A stretch of DNA of 64,000 nucleotides from Alkalibacillus filiformis (lineage in GTDB: Bacteria; Bacillota; Bacilli; Bacillales; Alkalibacillaceae), in NCBI RefSeq assembly GCF_030814115.1, contig NZ_JAUSUP010000001.1, positions 372,001 to 436,000 of the forward strand, written 5' to 3'. The number at the start of each line of letters is the position of its first letter. Position 1 is the stretch's first letter. The position numbers and the translations under genes are program-made. The notes beneath the pieces are model-generated. The model made no database searches, was not told the DNA's origin, and worked only from the letters and a program-made list of their open reading frames with translations. Below, piece after piece: positions 8,231-17,235 of the stretch.

Positions 8231-8593
8231 ATGAGTAATAAAATTTTAATTGTAGATGATGCAGCATTTATGAGAATGATGATCAAAGATATTCTAGAAA
8301 AAAATGACTATGAAGTAGTTGGTGAAGCAGAAAATGGTCAAGAAGCAGTTGATCAGTATAAAGAGTTGAACCCAGATTTGGTTACTTTAGATATTACAAT
8401 GCCTGAAAAAGATGGTATTGATGCTCTTAAGGAAATTATTAGTCATGATGGTGAAGCAAAAGTAGTGATGTGTTCTGCAATGGGTCAACAAGCGATGGTA
8501 ATTGATGCAATTCAAGCTGGAGCAAAAGACTTCATCGTAAAACCTTTCCAAGCTGAACGTGTGTTAGAAGCAATCGGCAAGGCATTAAGTTAA
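8231..8593 (+). CDS. cheY: CheY, chemotaxis response regulator
   Basis: A 120-residue single receiver domain. The acid pair Asp9-Asp10, the phosphorylation site Asp54 (VTLDITMP), Ser82 and Lys104 (FIVKPF) are all in place. Phospho-CheY binds FliM/FliY and controls the direction of rotation; in Bacillus it promotes counter-clockwise running. AGGGGGAAG lies just before the ATG. The position after fliY is as in B. subtilis. Confidence 0.97.
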   Translation: MSNKILIVDDAAFMRMMIKDILEKNDYEVVGEAENGQEAVDQYKELNPDLVTLDITMPEKDGIDALKEIISHDGEAKVVMCSAMGQQAMVIDAIQAGAKDFIVKPFQAERVLEAIGKALS

Positions 8594-8613
8594 ATTGTGA
8601 AGGTTGATTAGTT

Positions 8614-9300
8614 ATGAAGTTGTTGAGAATTTTGTTAGTTTCAATTTTATTTATAACCTTATTTAGTTCATATGAAGAGATTACATTTGCGAATGAAGAA
8701 TGTGATGGAAGTGTTTCTGATTGTCTGGAAGAATTTGATTCTGGTGTTACTAATGATGGAAGCGATGAACAACAGGAAGAAGAGTCGCCGCCAGCGGTAA
8801 CGAATAATGAGCAAAGTGAAGAACAAATGGGCCAATCGAATCGCTCATTATTTCTCGATTTCTTAAGGATGATTGCAGCACTTGTCCTTGTGTTAGCTTT
8901 AATTTTTGTTGTTTTAAAGTTTGTACAAAAGCGTACAAGGATCTATCAACAAACACAATCGTTAGAAAATGTAGGTGGCATTGCACTCGGTAATAACAAA
9001 TCAGCTCAAGTCGTTAGGGTTGGAAATGAGTACTATTTATTAGGTGTTGGAGACAACGTAGAAATGTTAACTAAAGTTGAGGATGAAGCAACTATTGAAC
9101 AGTTATCACAATCTCATGAAGAATCATCTAGCAATATTTCATTTCAATCTGTGTTACAAAACTTTCAAAACCGTAACCGAAACCCATATCAAGAACAAGA
9201 GACTAAGAATCAGTTTAAGACTGAGTTAGAAACGATGAAAAACTCAAGAAAAAGAATGATGAAACGTTATCAAGATAAGGATGGAACAAAAGATGAATGA
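8614..9300 (+). CDS. fliO: FliO/FliZ, flagellar export scaffold protein
   Basis: FliO (called FliZ in B. subtilis) helps assemble the FliP-Q-R export gate. The product is 228 residues: an apparent signal peptide (residues 1-26), an acidic extracytoplasmic segment containing two Cys (residues 30-80), a membrane helix near 88-108 (LRMIAALVLVLALIFVVL), then the cytoplasmic FliO domain (LENVGGIALGNNKSAQVVRV, YYLLGVGDNVEML). The stop overlaps fliP by eight bases. Confidence 0.9.
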   Translation: MKLLRILLVSILFITLFSSYEEITFANEECDGSVSDCLEEFDSGVTNDGSDEQQEEESPPAVTNNEQSEEQMGQSNRSLFLDFLRMIAALVLVLALIFVVLKFVQKRTRIYQQTQSLENVGGIALGNNKSAQVVRVGNEYYLLGVGDNVEMLTKVEDEATIEQLSQSHEESSSNISFQSVLQNFQNRNRNPYQEQETKNQFKTELETMKNSRKRMMKRYQDKDGTKDE

Positions 9301-9961
9301 GTTTGTAAACATGTTTTCAGAAAATGACCCAGGAGCTATTGCTACGTCCGTACAGTTATTAATTTTATTAACTGTTCTAACATTAGCGCCTAGTATTTTA
9401 ATCTTGATGACTTGTTTTACTAGAATTATTATTGTTCTATCTTTTGTTCGTACGTCATTAGCGACTCAACAAATGCCGCCAAATCAAGTGTTAATAGGTT
9501 TAGCCTTGTTTTTAACTTTTTTCATTATGGCTCCAACATTTTATGAAGTTAATGAACAAGCATTACAACCGTTATTTAATGAAGAAATCGCATTAGAAGA
9601 AGCTTATGATGAAGCAAGCATTCCTTTCAAAGAGTTTATGTCTCAACATACGAGACAACAAGACTTAGCTTTGTTCCTTGATTATTCTGGTGCAGAAACG
9701 CCTCAATCAATAGAAGATATCCCGCTTACAGCATTGGTTCCTGCTTTTGCCATTAGCGAGTTAAAAACGGCTTTTCAAATGGGCTTTATGATCTTTATAC
9801 CGTTTTTAGTCATTGATATGGCTGTAGCGAGTGTCTTAATGTCAATGGGGATGATGATGCTTCCACCAGTTATGATCTCATTACCATTTAAAGTCTTATT
9901 ATTTGTAATTGTGGATGGCTGGTATTTAATTACCCATTCAATTTTAGAGAGTTATATATAG
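9293..9961 (+). CDS. fliP: FliP, flagellar export gate protein
   Basis: FliP forms the core of the helical export gate with FliQ and FliR. I place the start at ATG 9293 (MNEFVNMF), which matches the B. subtilis N-terminus as I recall it; ATG 9281 is in frame but has no room for a ribosome binding site. The product is 222 residues with the invariant stretch CFTRIIIVLSFVRTSLATQQ and the C-terminal helices MSMGMMMLPPVMISLPFKV. It carries four membrane segments. Confidence 0.97.
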   Translation: MNEFVNMFSENDPGAIATSVQLLILLTVLTLAPSILILMTCFTRIIIVLSFVRTSLATQQMPPNQVLIGLALFLTFFIMAPTFYEVNEQALQPLFNEEIALEEAYDEASIPFKEFMSQHTRQQDLALFLDYSGAETPQSIEDIPLTALVPAFAISELKTAFQMGFMIFIPFLVIDMAVASVLMSMGMMMLPPVMISLPFKVLLFVIVDGWYLITHSILESYI

Positions 9962-9982
9962 CGATAGGAAGAAGGAATATGT

Positions 9983-10252
9983 ATGACACCAGACATGGTC
10001 GTGTCACTTGCTGAACGTGGCATTTATACTATTTTAATAGTTGTTGGTCCTTTATTATTAATAGCATTATTCGTCGGACTAACTGTTGCCATCTTTCAGG
10101 CTACAACACAAATCCAAGAACAAACGTTAGCATTTATCCCTAAAATTGTCGCAGTCTTTGTTGGGATTGTTATTTTAGGCCCTTGGATGCTGCAAAGAAT
10201 GATTGAGTTTACCGTAAGTATTTTTAATAATATATCACAAGTAGTTGGTTGA
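9983..10252 (+). CDS. fliQ: FliQ, flagellar export gate protein
   Basis: An 89-residue protein with two membrane helices, the standard size for FliQ. The segment VAIFQATTQIQEQTLAFIPK is the family signature linking the helices. It assembles around FliP-FliR in the export gate. GGAAGAAGGAA lies upstream of the ATG. One base separates its stop from the fliR start chosen here. Confidence 0.96.
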   Translation: MTPDMVVSLAERGIYTILIVVGPLLLIALFVGLTVAIFQATTQIQEQTLAFIPKIVAVFVGIVILGPWMLQRMIEFTVSIFNNISQVVG

Positions 10253-10253
10253 C

Positions 10254-11033
10254 ATGCTAGAATTATTAGATTTCACAAGATTACCAGCTTTTTTTCTAGT
10301 TTTAGCTAGACTTGCTGGCTTTTTCTTTTTAGTTCCTTTATTTTCATATCACACTATACCAATGATGCACAGAGTTGGGTTTGTTTTTGTTTTATCTTGG
10401 ATTATGTACTTATCGCTTGATGTTCCTGCTATGCTATTTGATGGTCAGTATGTATTACTCTTACTTAAGGAAGTTACAATCGGTATTTTAATTGCCTTAA
10501 TTGCTTATCTCATATTAGCTGGTGTACAAATTGCTGGTGGGTTTATTGACTTTCAAATGGGTTTTGCGATTGCTAACGTCGTAGACCCGCAAACTGGTGT
10601 TCAAAGTCCAATTATTGGTCAGTATTACTATATTTTTGCTTTGTTATTACTTGTTGCTACTAATGCGCACCATTTACTAATCGATGGTATTTTTTATAGT
10701 TATCAATTTATAGGATTCCAAGATATGATTCCAATACATAATGAGGCGTTTCCTGAGTTTATCATTATGACGATGTCAGGAATGTTTTTACTCGCATTTC
10801 AAATGGCGATCCCGATTGTTGGAACATTATTTTTAGTTGATGTTGCACTAGGTATGATTGCCAGAACAGTACCACAAATGAATGTGTTTGTGGTAGGGTT
10901 ACCACTTAAGATATCTGTAAGTTTTGTCGTGATCCTAATTTCTTTCAGCTTTTTTGGCTTACTTATTAGTGAATTATTTAATTACATGTTCCAGACGATG
11001 CGACAGCTTCTGGAGATTATGGGAGGGGCGTAA
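10254..11033 (+). CDS. fliR: FliR, flagellar export gate protein
   Basis: FliR completes the export gate. The product is about 259 residues with six hydrophobic helices; the family features FFLVPLFSYHTIPMMHRVGF, GFIDFQMGFAIANVVDPQTG and a C-terminal VGLPLKISVSFVVILIS are clear. ATG 10254, directly after the fliQ stop, is preferred; TTG 10245 is the alternative and the ribosome binding site is poor either way, pointing to coupling with fliQ. fliR and flhB are separated by one base. Confidence 0.95.
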   Translation: MLELLDFTRLPAFFLVLARLAGFFFLVPLFSYHTIPMMHRVGFVFVLSWIMYLSLDVPAMLFDGQYVLLLLKEVTIGILIALIAYLILAGVQIAGGFIDFQMGFAIANVVDPQTGVQSPIIGQYYYIFALLLLVATNAHHLLIDGIFYSYQFIGFQDMIPIHNEAFPEFIIMTMSGMFLLAFQMAIPIVGTLFLVDVALGMIARTVPQMNVFVVGLPLKISVSFVVILISFSFFGLLISELFNYMFQTMRQLLEIMGGA

Positions 11034-11034
11034 T

Positions 11035-12120
11035 GTGGAACAATTACGCTTAAATTTACAATATTTCAACCAAGAAAAAACAGAAAAAGCAACCCCAAAA
11101 AAGAAGCAAGATTCTCGTAAAAAAGGTCAAGTCGCTAAGAGTCAGGATGTCAATACTTCAATATTGTTGTTTTGTGTTTTCGTGTTTTTATTAGTCTATG
11201 GATCCTTCATGGGAGAAATGTTAACGGGGGTTTATACGCAGAGTTTCACTGAATTTATTCATTGGGAACTTACTACGGATAATGTTGAACAAGTTTTTTT
11301 TCAATCAACAGTAGAAGGGGTAAAAGTAGTCTTACCAGTAATGATTGTAGCAATTATAGGCGCACTTATTGCCAACTATATGCAAATTGGCTTCTTATTT
11401 ACTGGTGAACCTCTGAAGTTCGATCTGAAGAAAATTGATCCTTTAAAAGGCATTAAAAGAATATTCTCAGCTAGAGCCTTAGTTGAATTTTTAAAGTCTT
11501 TATTAAAGATTTCATCTGTTGGCTCCGTGTGTTTTACAATCATATGGTTTAATAAAGATGAACTCATGATGCTATCACAAAAAACAATTGGTGAGGCAAT
11601 TTCTTTTTTCGGACAACTAACTATTATAATCGGTATTGGTGCAACGATTATGCTTATGATTGTTGCTGTGATTGATTACTTATACCAGAAATATGATCAT
11701 GAAAAAAATATTAAAATGTCAAAACAGGATGTTAAAGATGAGAATAAAAACATCGAAGGTGATCCGTTAATCAAATCGCGAATTAAAGAAAGACAACGTC
11801 AAATGGCGCAACAACGAATGATGAGCGAAGTACCTACAGCGGATGTTGTGATTACAAATCCAACGCACTATTCTATAGCTTTGAAGTACGATGAAGACAA
11901 AGCTGATGCACCTTTTGTTGTCGCAATGGGTGTTGATTACGTCGCATTAAAAATTAGAGAAGTAGCAAAGGCGAATGATGTTGTGCGAGTTGAAAATCGT
12001 CAACTTGCAAGAGGTTTATATTACGCTACAGAAATCGGAGATACAATTCCAGAAGATTTTTTCCAACAAGTAGCCGAGGTATTAGCATATGTTTACAAAC
12101 TTGAAAAAAGAGCGAAGTAA
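11035..12120 (+). CDS. flhB: FlhB, export specificity switch protein
   Basis: FlhB switches export from rod/hook to filament subunits after self-cleavage. The frame is open further upstream inside fliR, but the start is GTG 11035, with GGGAGGGG ahead and the family N-terminus LRLNLQYFNQEKTEKATPKK. The product is 361 residues with four membrane helices and a cytoplasmic domain in which Asn275-Pro-Thr-His278 is the autocleavage site. GDPLIKSRIKERQR precedes it, as in all FlhB proteins. Confidence 0.97.
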   Translation: MEQLRLNLQYFNQEKTEKATPKKKQDSRKKGQVAKSQDVNTSILLFCVFVFLLVYGSFMGEMLTGVYTQSFTEFIHWELTTDNVEQVFFQSTVEGVKVVLPVMIVAIIGALIANYMQIGFLFTGEPLKFDLKKIDPLKGIKRIFSARALVEFLKSLLKISSVGSVCFTIIWFNKDELMMLSQKTIGEAISFFGQLTIIIGIGATIMLMIVAVIDYLYQKYDHEKNIKMSKQDVKDENKNIEGDPLIKSRIKERQRQMAQQRMMSEVPTADVVITNPTHYSIALKYDEDKADAPFVVAMGVDYVALKIREVAKANDVVRVENRQLARGLYYATEIGDTIPEDFFQQVAEVLAYVYKLEKRAK

Positions 12121-12138
12121 TGGAGAGGGTTTTTAGAA

Positions 12139-14175
12139 ATGTCAGCAAGAGATTTATCGGTATTATTAGGTGTTATTTTAATTATTATTATGTTAGTCAT
12201 TCCATTACCAGGGTGGCTTTTAAGTATTTTAATATTGACGAATATTTCTTTAGCTTTAATCGTCATTCTTGTCACAATGAACACGCAAGAAGCTTTAGAT
12301 TTTGCAATCTTTCCTTCATTACTTTTACTCTTAACTTTGTTCCGATTAGGGTTAAACGTGTCGACAACTCGTAGTATTCTATCAGAAGCTGACGCTGGTA
12401 ACGTTGTTGATACCTTTGGAGAGTTTGTAACAGGAGGTAACCCTTTTGTCGGTTTTGTTATTTTCTTAATCTTAGTAATTATTCAGTTTATTGTTATTAC
12501 AAAAGGTGCAGAGCGAGTATCAGAGGTTGCAGCGCGTTTCACACTTGATGCGATGCCAGGTAAACAAATGAGTATCGATGCCGACTTAAATGCGGGTATG
12601 ATTACTGAACAACAAGCTAAAGAGCGTCGTGAAAAAATAGAAAATGAAGCCGACTTTTACGGAGCGATGGATGGTGCGAGTAAGTTCGTTAAAGGTGATG
12701 CAATAGCTGGTATTGTCATTGTATTAGTTAATATTATTTTTGGCTTTATTATTGGTATGACGCAGTGGGGACTATCAGCTACTGAGACTGTCAATGTATT
12801 TTTACGTCTAACAGTTGGTGATGGACTTGTATCACAAATTCCAGCACTCCTTATAGCGACCGCAACGGGTATTATCGTTACGCGTGTCGCAGCTGAAGGT
12901 AACTTATCGCATGATGTAACAGGGCAATTATTCCGTTACCCTAAATTACTATACGTTGCTGGAGGTACAATTTTCTTATTAGGGTTTACGCCTATTCATT
13001 TCTTGTTGACAACAACAATCGCAACCATATTAGTAGTGGGTGGATTTTACCTAGACAGGTCTCAACAACAACAAAAACAAGCTTATGAAGAAGAGGAAAA
13101 TGATCAGCAAACTGATGATCAAGAAGTTGCGACACCAGATAATGTCGTTGACTTGCTTAATATGGATCCGATTGAATTCGAATTTGGTTATGCGTTGATC
13201 CCAATAGCCGACGCTAATCAAGGTGGAGATTTACTAGATCGTGTCGTCATGATCAGAAGGCAAATTGCTTTAGAACTTGGGATTGTAATTCCAGTTGTTC
13301 GTATTCGGGATAATATTCAGTTAAATCCAAATGAATATCAGTTAAAAATCAAAGGAAATGAAGTAACAAAAGGTGAACTGTATTTAAATCATTATTTAGC
13401 GATGAGTCCAGGTATGGATGATGAGACTATTGAAGGTATTGATACTGTCGAGCCTGCATTTGGATTACCTGCTAAATGGATTAGTGAAGATATGAAGGAT
13501 GAAGCTGAATTGTCGGGTTATACAATCGTTGACCCACCATCTGTAGTATCGACACACATTACGGAAGTTATTAAAAAATATGCAAGTCAATTATTAGGTC
13601 GTGAAGAAACACAGCAGTTGATTGATCATTTAAAACAAAACTACCCAACACTAGTTGAAGAAGTCACACCAGAACCATTGTCTGTTGGTGAAATTCAAAA
13701 AGTATTATCAAAGCTTTTAGAGGAACAAGTATCCATTCGAAACTTACCAATTATTTTTGAAACATTGGCAGATTACGGCAAAATGACGAATGATACTGAC
13801 TTATTAGCAGAATATTGTAGACAATCCTTGTCAGTACAAATTACGAAAATGTTTGCTTCTAATGACTATAAGATGAAAGTTATTACACTATCTCCACAAG
13901 TTGAGAAGACAATTGCGGAGCACATACAACAAACAGAACACGGTAGTTTCATTTCAATGGATCCAGAAACACAACAAAAAGTGATCGAAACGATCCATCA
14001 ACAAGCTAGCCAAGCATTTATTGATAATTCAACGCCAATATTGCTATGTTCTCCAGCTATCAGAAGGTATGTGAAGCAAATGATTGGTCGTTATTTAACA
14101 GATGTTGTTGTCTTATCTTACAATGAACTAGAACCAGACTTGGAAGTTGAGAGTGCCGGGGTGGTGAATATCTAA
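12139..14175 (+). CDS. flhA: FlhA, flagellar export core protein
   Basis: FlhA forms the nonameric ring that docks chaperone-substrate complexes and uses the proton motive force. The 678-residue product has about eight N-terminal membrane helices, the FHIPEP signature region (FRLGLNVSTTRSILSEADAG), the loop RFTLDAMPGKQMSIDADLNA, and a soluble C-terminal domain of about 330 residues. AGAGGG precedes the ATG. Its stop shares one base with the flhF start. Confidence 0.97.
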   Translation: MSARDLSVLLGVILIIIMLVIPLPGWLLSILILTNISLALIVILVTMNTQEALDFAIFPSLLLLLTLFRLGLNVSTTRSILSEADAGNVVDTFGEFVTGGNPFVGFVIFLILVIIQFIVITKGAERVSEVAARFTLDAMPGKQMSIDADLNAGMITEQQAKERREKIENEADFYGAMDGASKFVKGDAIAGIVIVLVNIIFGFIIGMTQWGLSATETVNVFLRLTVGDGLVSQIPALLIATATGIIVTRVAAEGNLSHDVTGQLFRYPKLLYVAGGTIFLLGFTPIHFLLTTTIATILVVGGFYLDRSQQQQKQAYEEEENDQQTDDQEVATPDNVVDLLNMDPIEFEFGYALIPIADANQGGDLLDRVVMIRRQIALELGIVIPVVRIRDNIQLNPNEYQLKIKGNEVTKGELYLNHYLAMSPGMDDETIEGIDTVEPAFGLPAKWISEDMKDEAELSGYTIVDPPSVVSTHITEVIKKYASQLLGREETQQLIDHLKQNYPTLVEEVTPEPLSVGEIQKVLSKLLEEQVSIRNLPIIFETLADYGKMTNDTDLLAEYCRQSLSVQITKMFASNDYKMKVITLSPQVEKTIAEHIQQTEHGSFISMDPETQQKVIETIHQQASQAFIDNSTPILLCSPAIRRYVKQMIGRYLTDVVVLSYNELEPDLEVESAGVVNI

Positions 14176-15305
14176 TGAAAGTTAAAAAATATACAGCTCC
14201 GACAATGCCGGAAGTTATGAAATTAGTAAGAAAAGAACTTGGAAATCAAGCTGTAATATTGAATTCAAGAGAAAAACGGAGCAATGGGTTTTTAGGTCTG
14301 TTTAAAAAGAGAAATATTGAAGTTGTTGCAGCAGTTGATCCCAACCCTGTTTTAAATAAGCAAAGCAAGAACACTCAGGTTAGTTTTAAGCAAGAACAAT
14401 CGCCAAATCTAAATGAAAGTTCGACTACAAAGAAAGAGTATGACCCTGATTTGCTTAAAGAAATCCGTGACTTGAAAGAACAACTGTCAAACCAGGAACA
14501 AACAGCTCAATACCCAGAAGTAATTGAAAAAGTTAATAGTCATCTGCAAGGTCAAGGGGTTTCTCAACCTTTAATTGATGAGTTAATCCAACCATTATTA
14601 GCTGAGTATTACTCCAACGGTCAGCATGAAGACTTAACAGTGTATTTTCAATTATTACAAGATCTAATAGCTGAAAAACTCAAACCGTCCATTGATTACC
14701 AACGAAATAGTTCAACGAAGAACCTTTTTCTCTTCGGACCAACTGGGGTAGGTAAAACAACAACCTTAGCCAAGTTGGCTGCTGATGCATCAATTAAACA
14801 AGGCAAAGATGTTGGGCTAATCACATTGGATACTTATCGAATTGCAGCTGTTGAGCAATTAAAGACTTATGCTAAAATTCTAAATTTATCTGTTGAGGTT
14901 GCTTATAATAGTGAAGATTTCGAAATAGCTAAAGAGAACTTAAGTCATAAAGATTTGATCTTTATCGATACGCCAGGACGTAATTTCCGTAAAAATGAGT
15001 ACATTGAACAAATTCATCAGCTAATCGAGTTTGGTGAAGACGATGAATTATACTGTGTCCTTTCATTAACATCAAAAGAACAAGATATGGTCGATATATA
15101 TAACAACTTCAAAGCCTTACCGATCAATCAAGTTATTTTTACTAAAGCTGATGAAACGAGTCTTTATGGACCGATTTTAAATCTTTGGAGCCGTTATGAC
15201 TTTAAGATTGCTTATTTAACAACAGGGCAAGACGTTCCAGATGATATAGAAGAAGCGACGGTAGATAATGTTGCTCAATTGATTGCAGGTGAAAATGTAT
15301 GGTGA
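14175..15305 (+). CDS. flhF: FlhF, SRP-type GTPase for flagellar placement
   Basis: FlhF is a signal-recognition-particle GTPase that helps set where flagella are built. The 376-residue protein starts with a basic B domain (MKVKKYTAPTMPEVMKLVRK), has a linker, then the NG domain: G1 GPTGVGKTTTLAKLA, the insertion box LDTYRIAAVEQLKTYA, G3 DTPGR, and the TKADE guanine-specificity motif. It overlaps flhA by one base and flhG by seven, so the FlhF/FlhG pair is coupled. Confidence 0.97.
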   Translation: MKVKKYTAPTMPEVMKLVRKELGNQAVILNSREKRSNGFLGLFKKRNIEVVAAVDPNPVLNKQSKNTQVSFKQEQSPNLNESSTTKKEYDPDLLKEIRDLKEQLSNQEQTAQYPEVIEKVNSHLQGQGVSQPLIDELIQPLLAEYYSNGQHEDLTVYFQLLQDLIAEKLKPSIDYQRNSSTKNLFLFGPTGVGKTTTLAKLAADASIKQGKDVGLITLDTYRIAAVEQLKTYAKILNLSVEVAYNSEDFEIAKENLSHKDLIFIDTPGRNFRKNEYIEQIHQLIEFGEDDELYCVLSLTSKEQDMVDIYNNFKALPINQVIFTKADETSLYGPILNLWSRYDFKIAYLTTGQDVPDDIEEATVDNVAQLIAGENVW

Positions 15306-16168
15306 GAGACCAAGCACATGATTTGCGAATGAGGATGAAAAAGCAACAAGGAGAGCAGGCACATACGATCGCAGTGTTTAGTGGTAAAGGTGGAGTTGGA
15401 AAATCTAACTTCGCCTTGAATTTCAGTATAGGATTAAGCGAACGAGGAAAAAAAGTACTTATTTTCGACTTAGATATCGGAATGGGCAACATTGATATTT
15501 TACTAGGACTCCAACCAAAACACAGTATTTCGACAATGTTAGAGAAAAATTTGCAAATTTCTGATATTATAGAAGAAGGAACTCATAACATTTCTTATAT
15601 AGCTGCAGGAACAGGATTAAATGACTTTTTTCATTTAGACAGAGATAAGTATAATTACTTTATGCAGCAGTTACAACATGTTACTAATTCTTTTGATTAT
15701 ATTATATTTGATTTAGGGGCAGGCATGTCAGAGGAACACCTTGCATTTATTCAAGCAGCTGATGAGAGTATAGTTGTTACAACAACTGAACCTACTTCTA
15801 TTACGGATGCATATGCAGCTATAAAACGGTTAATTGTACATAACACAAGGGAAGATTTAAAGCTATCATTGCTAGTAAATCGTGCAACAGATGAACAAGA
15901 GGCACAACTTGCTTATAGCAAGTTGAAAACGGTTGTTACTAAATTTCTTGATCACTCATTAAATTTTATTGGTTTTATACGCGAAGACTATACTGTTGTG
16001 CAAGCTGTAAAGAAACAAGTACCATTTTATAATTTTAATGAAAAAAGTAAAGCAAAAAAGTCGATGGACAATGTTGTAAATACATTTATGGATGAAGCAA
16101 AATCGACTACGCCTAAAAGACAGTTTATTAATCGAGTTAAGTCTATGTTTAGTAGAAAGGTAGATTAA
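15299..16168 (+). CDS. flhG: FlhG (YlxH), MinD-like ATPase regulating flagellar number/pattern
   Basis: FlhG activates the FlhF GTPase and, in Bacillus, binds FliM/FliY to shape the peritrichous pattern. The N-terminus RDQAHDLRMRM contains the DQAxxLR activation helix used on FlhF. The deviant Walker A is SGKGGVGKSN, followed by DLDIGMGNIDILLG and the switch II region IIFDLGAGMSEE. A basic C-terminal helix (RQFINRVKSMFSRKVD) likely acts as the membrane-targeting sequence. Length 289 residues, normal for the family. Confidence 0.95.
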   Translation: MVRDQAHDLRMRMKKQQGEQAHTIAVFSGKGGVGKSNFALNFSIGLSERGKKVLIFDLDIGMGNIDILLGLQPKHSISTMLEKNLQISDIIEEGTHNISYIAAGTGLNDFFHLDRDKYNYFMQQLQHVTNSFDYIIFDLGAGMSEEHLAFIQAADESIVVTTTEPTSITDAYAAIKRLIVHNTREDLKLSLLVNRATDEQEAQLAYSKLKTVVTKFLDHSLNFIGFIREDYTVVQAVKKQVPFYNFNEKSKAKKSMDNVVNTFMDEAKSTTPKRQFINRVKSMFSRKVD

Positions 16169-16169
16169 C

Positions 16170-17222
16170 ATGCATAAGATTAAAGTTTTAGTCATCGATG
16201 ATTCTGCCTTTATGCGGAAAGTAATATCAGACATTATTAATCAAGACAAATACTTAGAAGTAATCGGAACTGCGCGGAATGGTGAAGATGGATTAAAAAA
16301 AGTTAAACAATTAAATCCAGATGTCATTACATTAGATATCGAAATGCCAGTAATGGATGGGTTAACAGCCTTAAAGTTAATCATGGAAGAGCAACCAACA
16401 CCTGTTATTATGCTATCAAGTTTAACTTATGAAGGGGCTAATAGTACGATTACGGCGCTACAACATGGAGCAATTGATTTTATTAATAAAACTTCTGGAC
16501 CGATTTCATTAGACTTAAATACTGTTAGTGAAGATATTTGTACAAAAGTTAAACAAGCAGCTACTGCTAATATTAATAGAACCAACTCACCAAAAGAAGA
16601 TCACCATAATTATACAGAAGTAAAAACACAACAGTTTAAACATAATGAAACAATTGTAGCAATCGGTGTATCAACAGGGGGGCCAAAAGCTTTACAACAG
16701 GTTTTGTCACAATTACCCAAAGAAATAGATGTACCCATTGTAATCGTTCAACATATGCCAGCGAAATTCACAAAATCATTAGCAGAAAGGCTAGATCGAC
16801 TTTCAGACATTAATGTTAAAGAAGTACAAAATGGCGAGTTATTAAAAAATGGGTATGCTTACATTGCACCAGGAGATTACCACTTACAAGTAAAGCAAAT
16901 CGGCCGCTCTTTAGCTGCAGTTGTTGAACAATCAGAACCAATTAATGGTCATCGTCCATCAGTTAATCGTTTATTCGAGTCAGTGGCAGAGTTAAAGTCG
17001 TATAATAAAGTTGGCGTAGTATTAACCGGTATGGGTAGTGATGGTACAGCGGGAGCGAAGGTGCTAAGGGAAAAAGACCCATCAACATATTTAATTGCAG
17101 AATCCTATCAAACGGCTGTCATTTACGGTATGCCTAAATCTCTCGCAGAAAATGTTAATCCTAATTTAATTAAACCGATTCACCAAGTTGCTGATGCACT
17201 AATTGAACTGGTTGAACGGTAA
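16170..17222 (+). CDS. cheB: CheB, receptor methylesterase/glutamine deamidase
   Basis: CheB removes methyl groups from chemoreceptors. The 350-residue product has a receiver domain (Asp10, Asp11, phospho-acceptor Asp56 in LDIEMPVMDG), a linker, and the CheB catalytic domain with Ser168 (GVSTGGP), His195 (VQHMP) and Asp291 (LTGMGSDGTAGA) forming the triad. One base separates it from flhG. No cheR is present in the window; in Bacillus it is usually elsewhere. Confidence 0.97.
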   Translation: MHKIKVLVIDDSAFMRKVISDIINQDKYLEVIGTARNGEDGLKKVKQLNPDVITLDIEMPVMDGLTALKLIMEEQPTPVIMLSSLTYEGANSTITALQHGAIDFINKTSGPISLDLNTVSEDICTKVKQAATANINRTNSPKEDHHNYTEVKTQQFKHNETIVAIGVSTGGPKALQQVLSQLPKEIDVPIVIVQHMPAKFTKSLAERLDRLSDINVKEVQNGELLKNGYAYIAPGDYHLQVKQIGRSLAAVVEQSEPINGHRPSVNRLFESVAELKSYNKVGVVLTGMGSDGTAGAKVLREKDPSTYLIAESYQTAVIYGMPKSLAENVNPNLIKPIHQVADALIELVER

Positions 17223-17235
17223 GGGAGGCGGACTT

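Noticed and set aside
12120-12374. Overlapping + strand frame at the start of flhA
   Set aside because: It is another frame of flhA, whose product is well conserved; the translation is Phe/Asn-rich noise.
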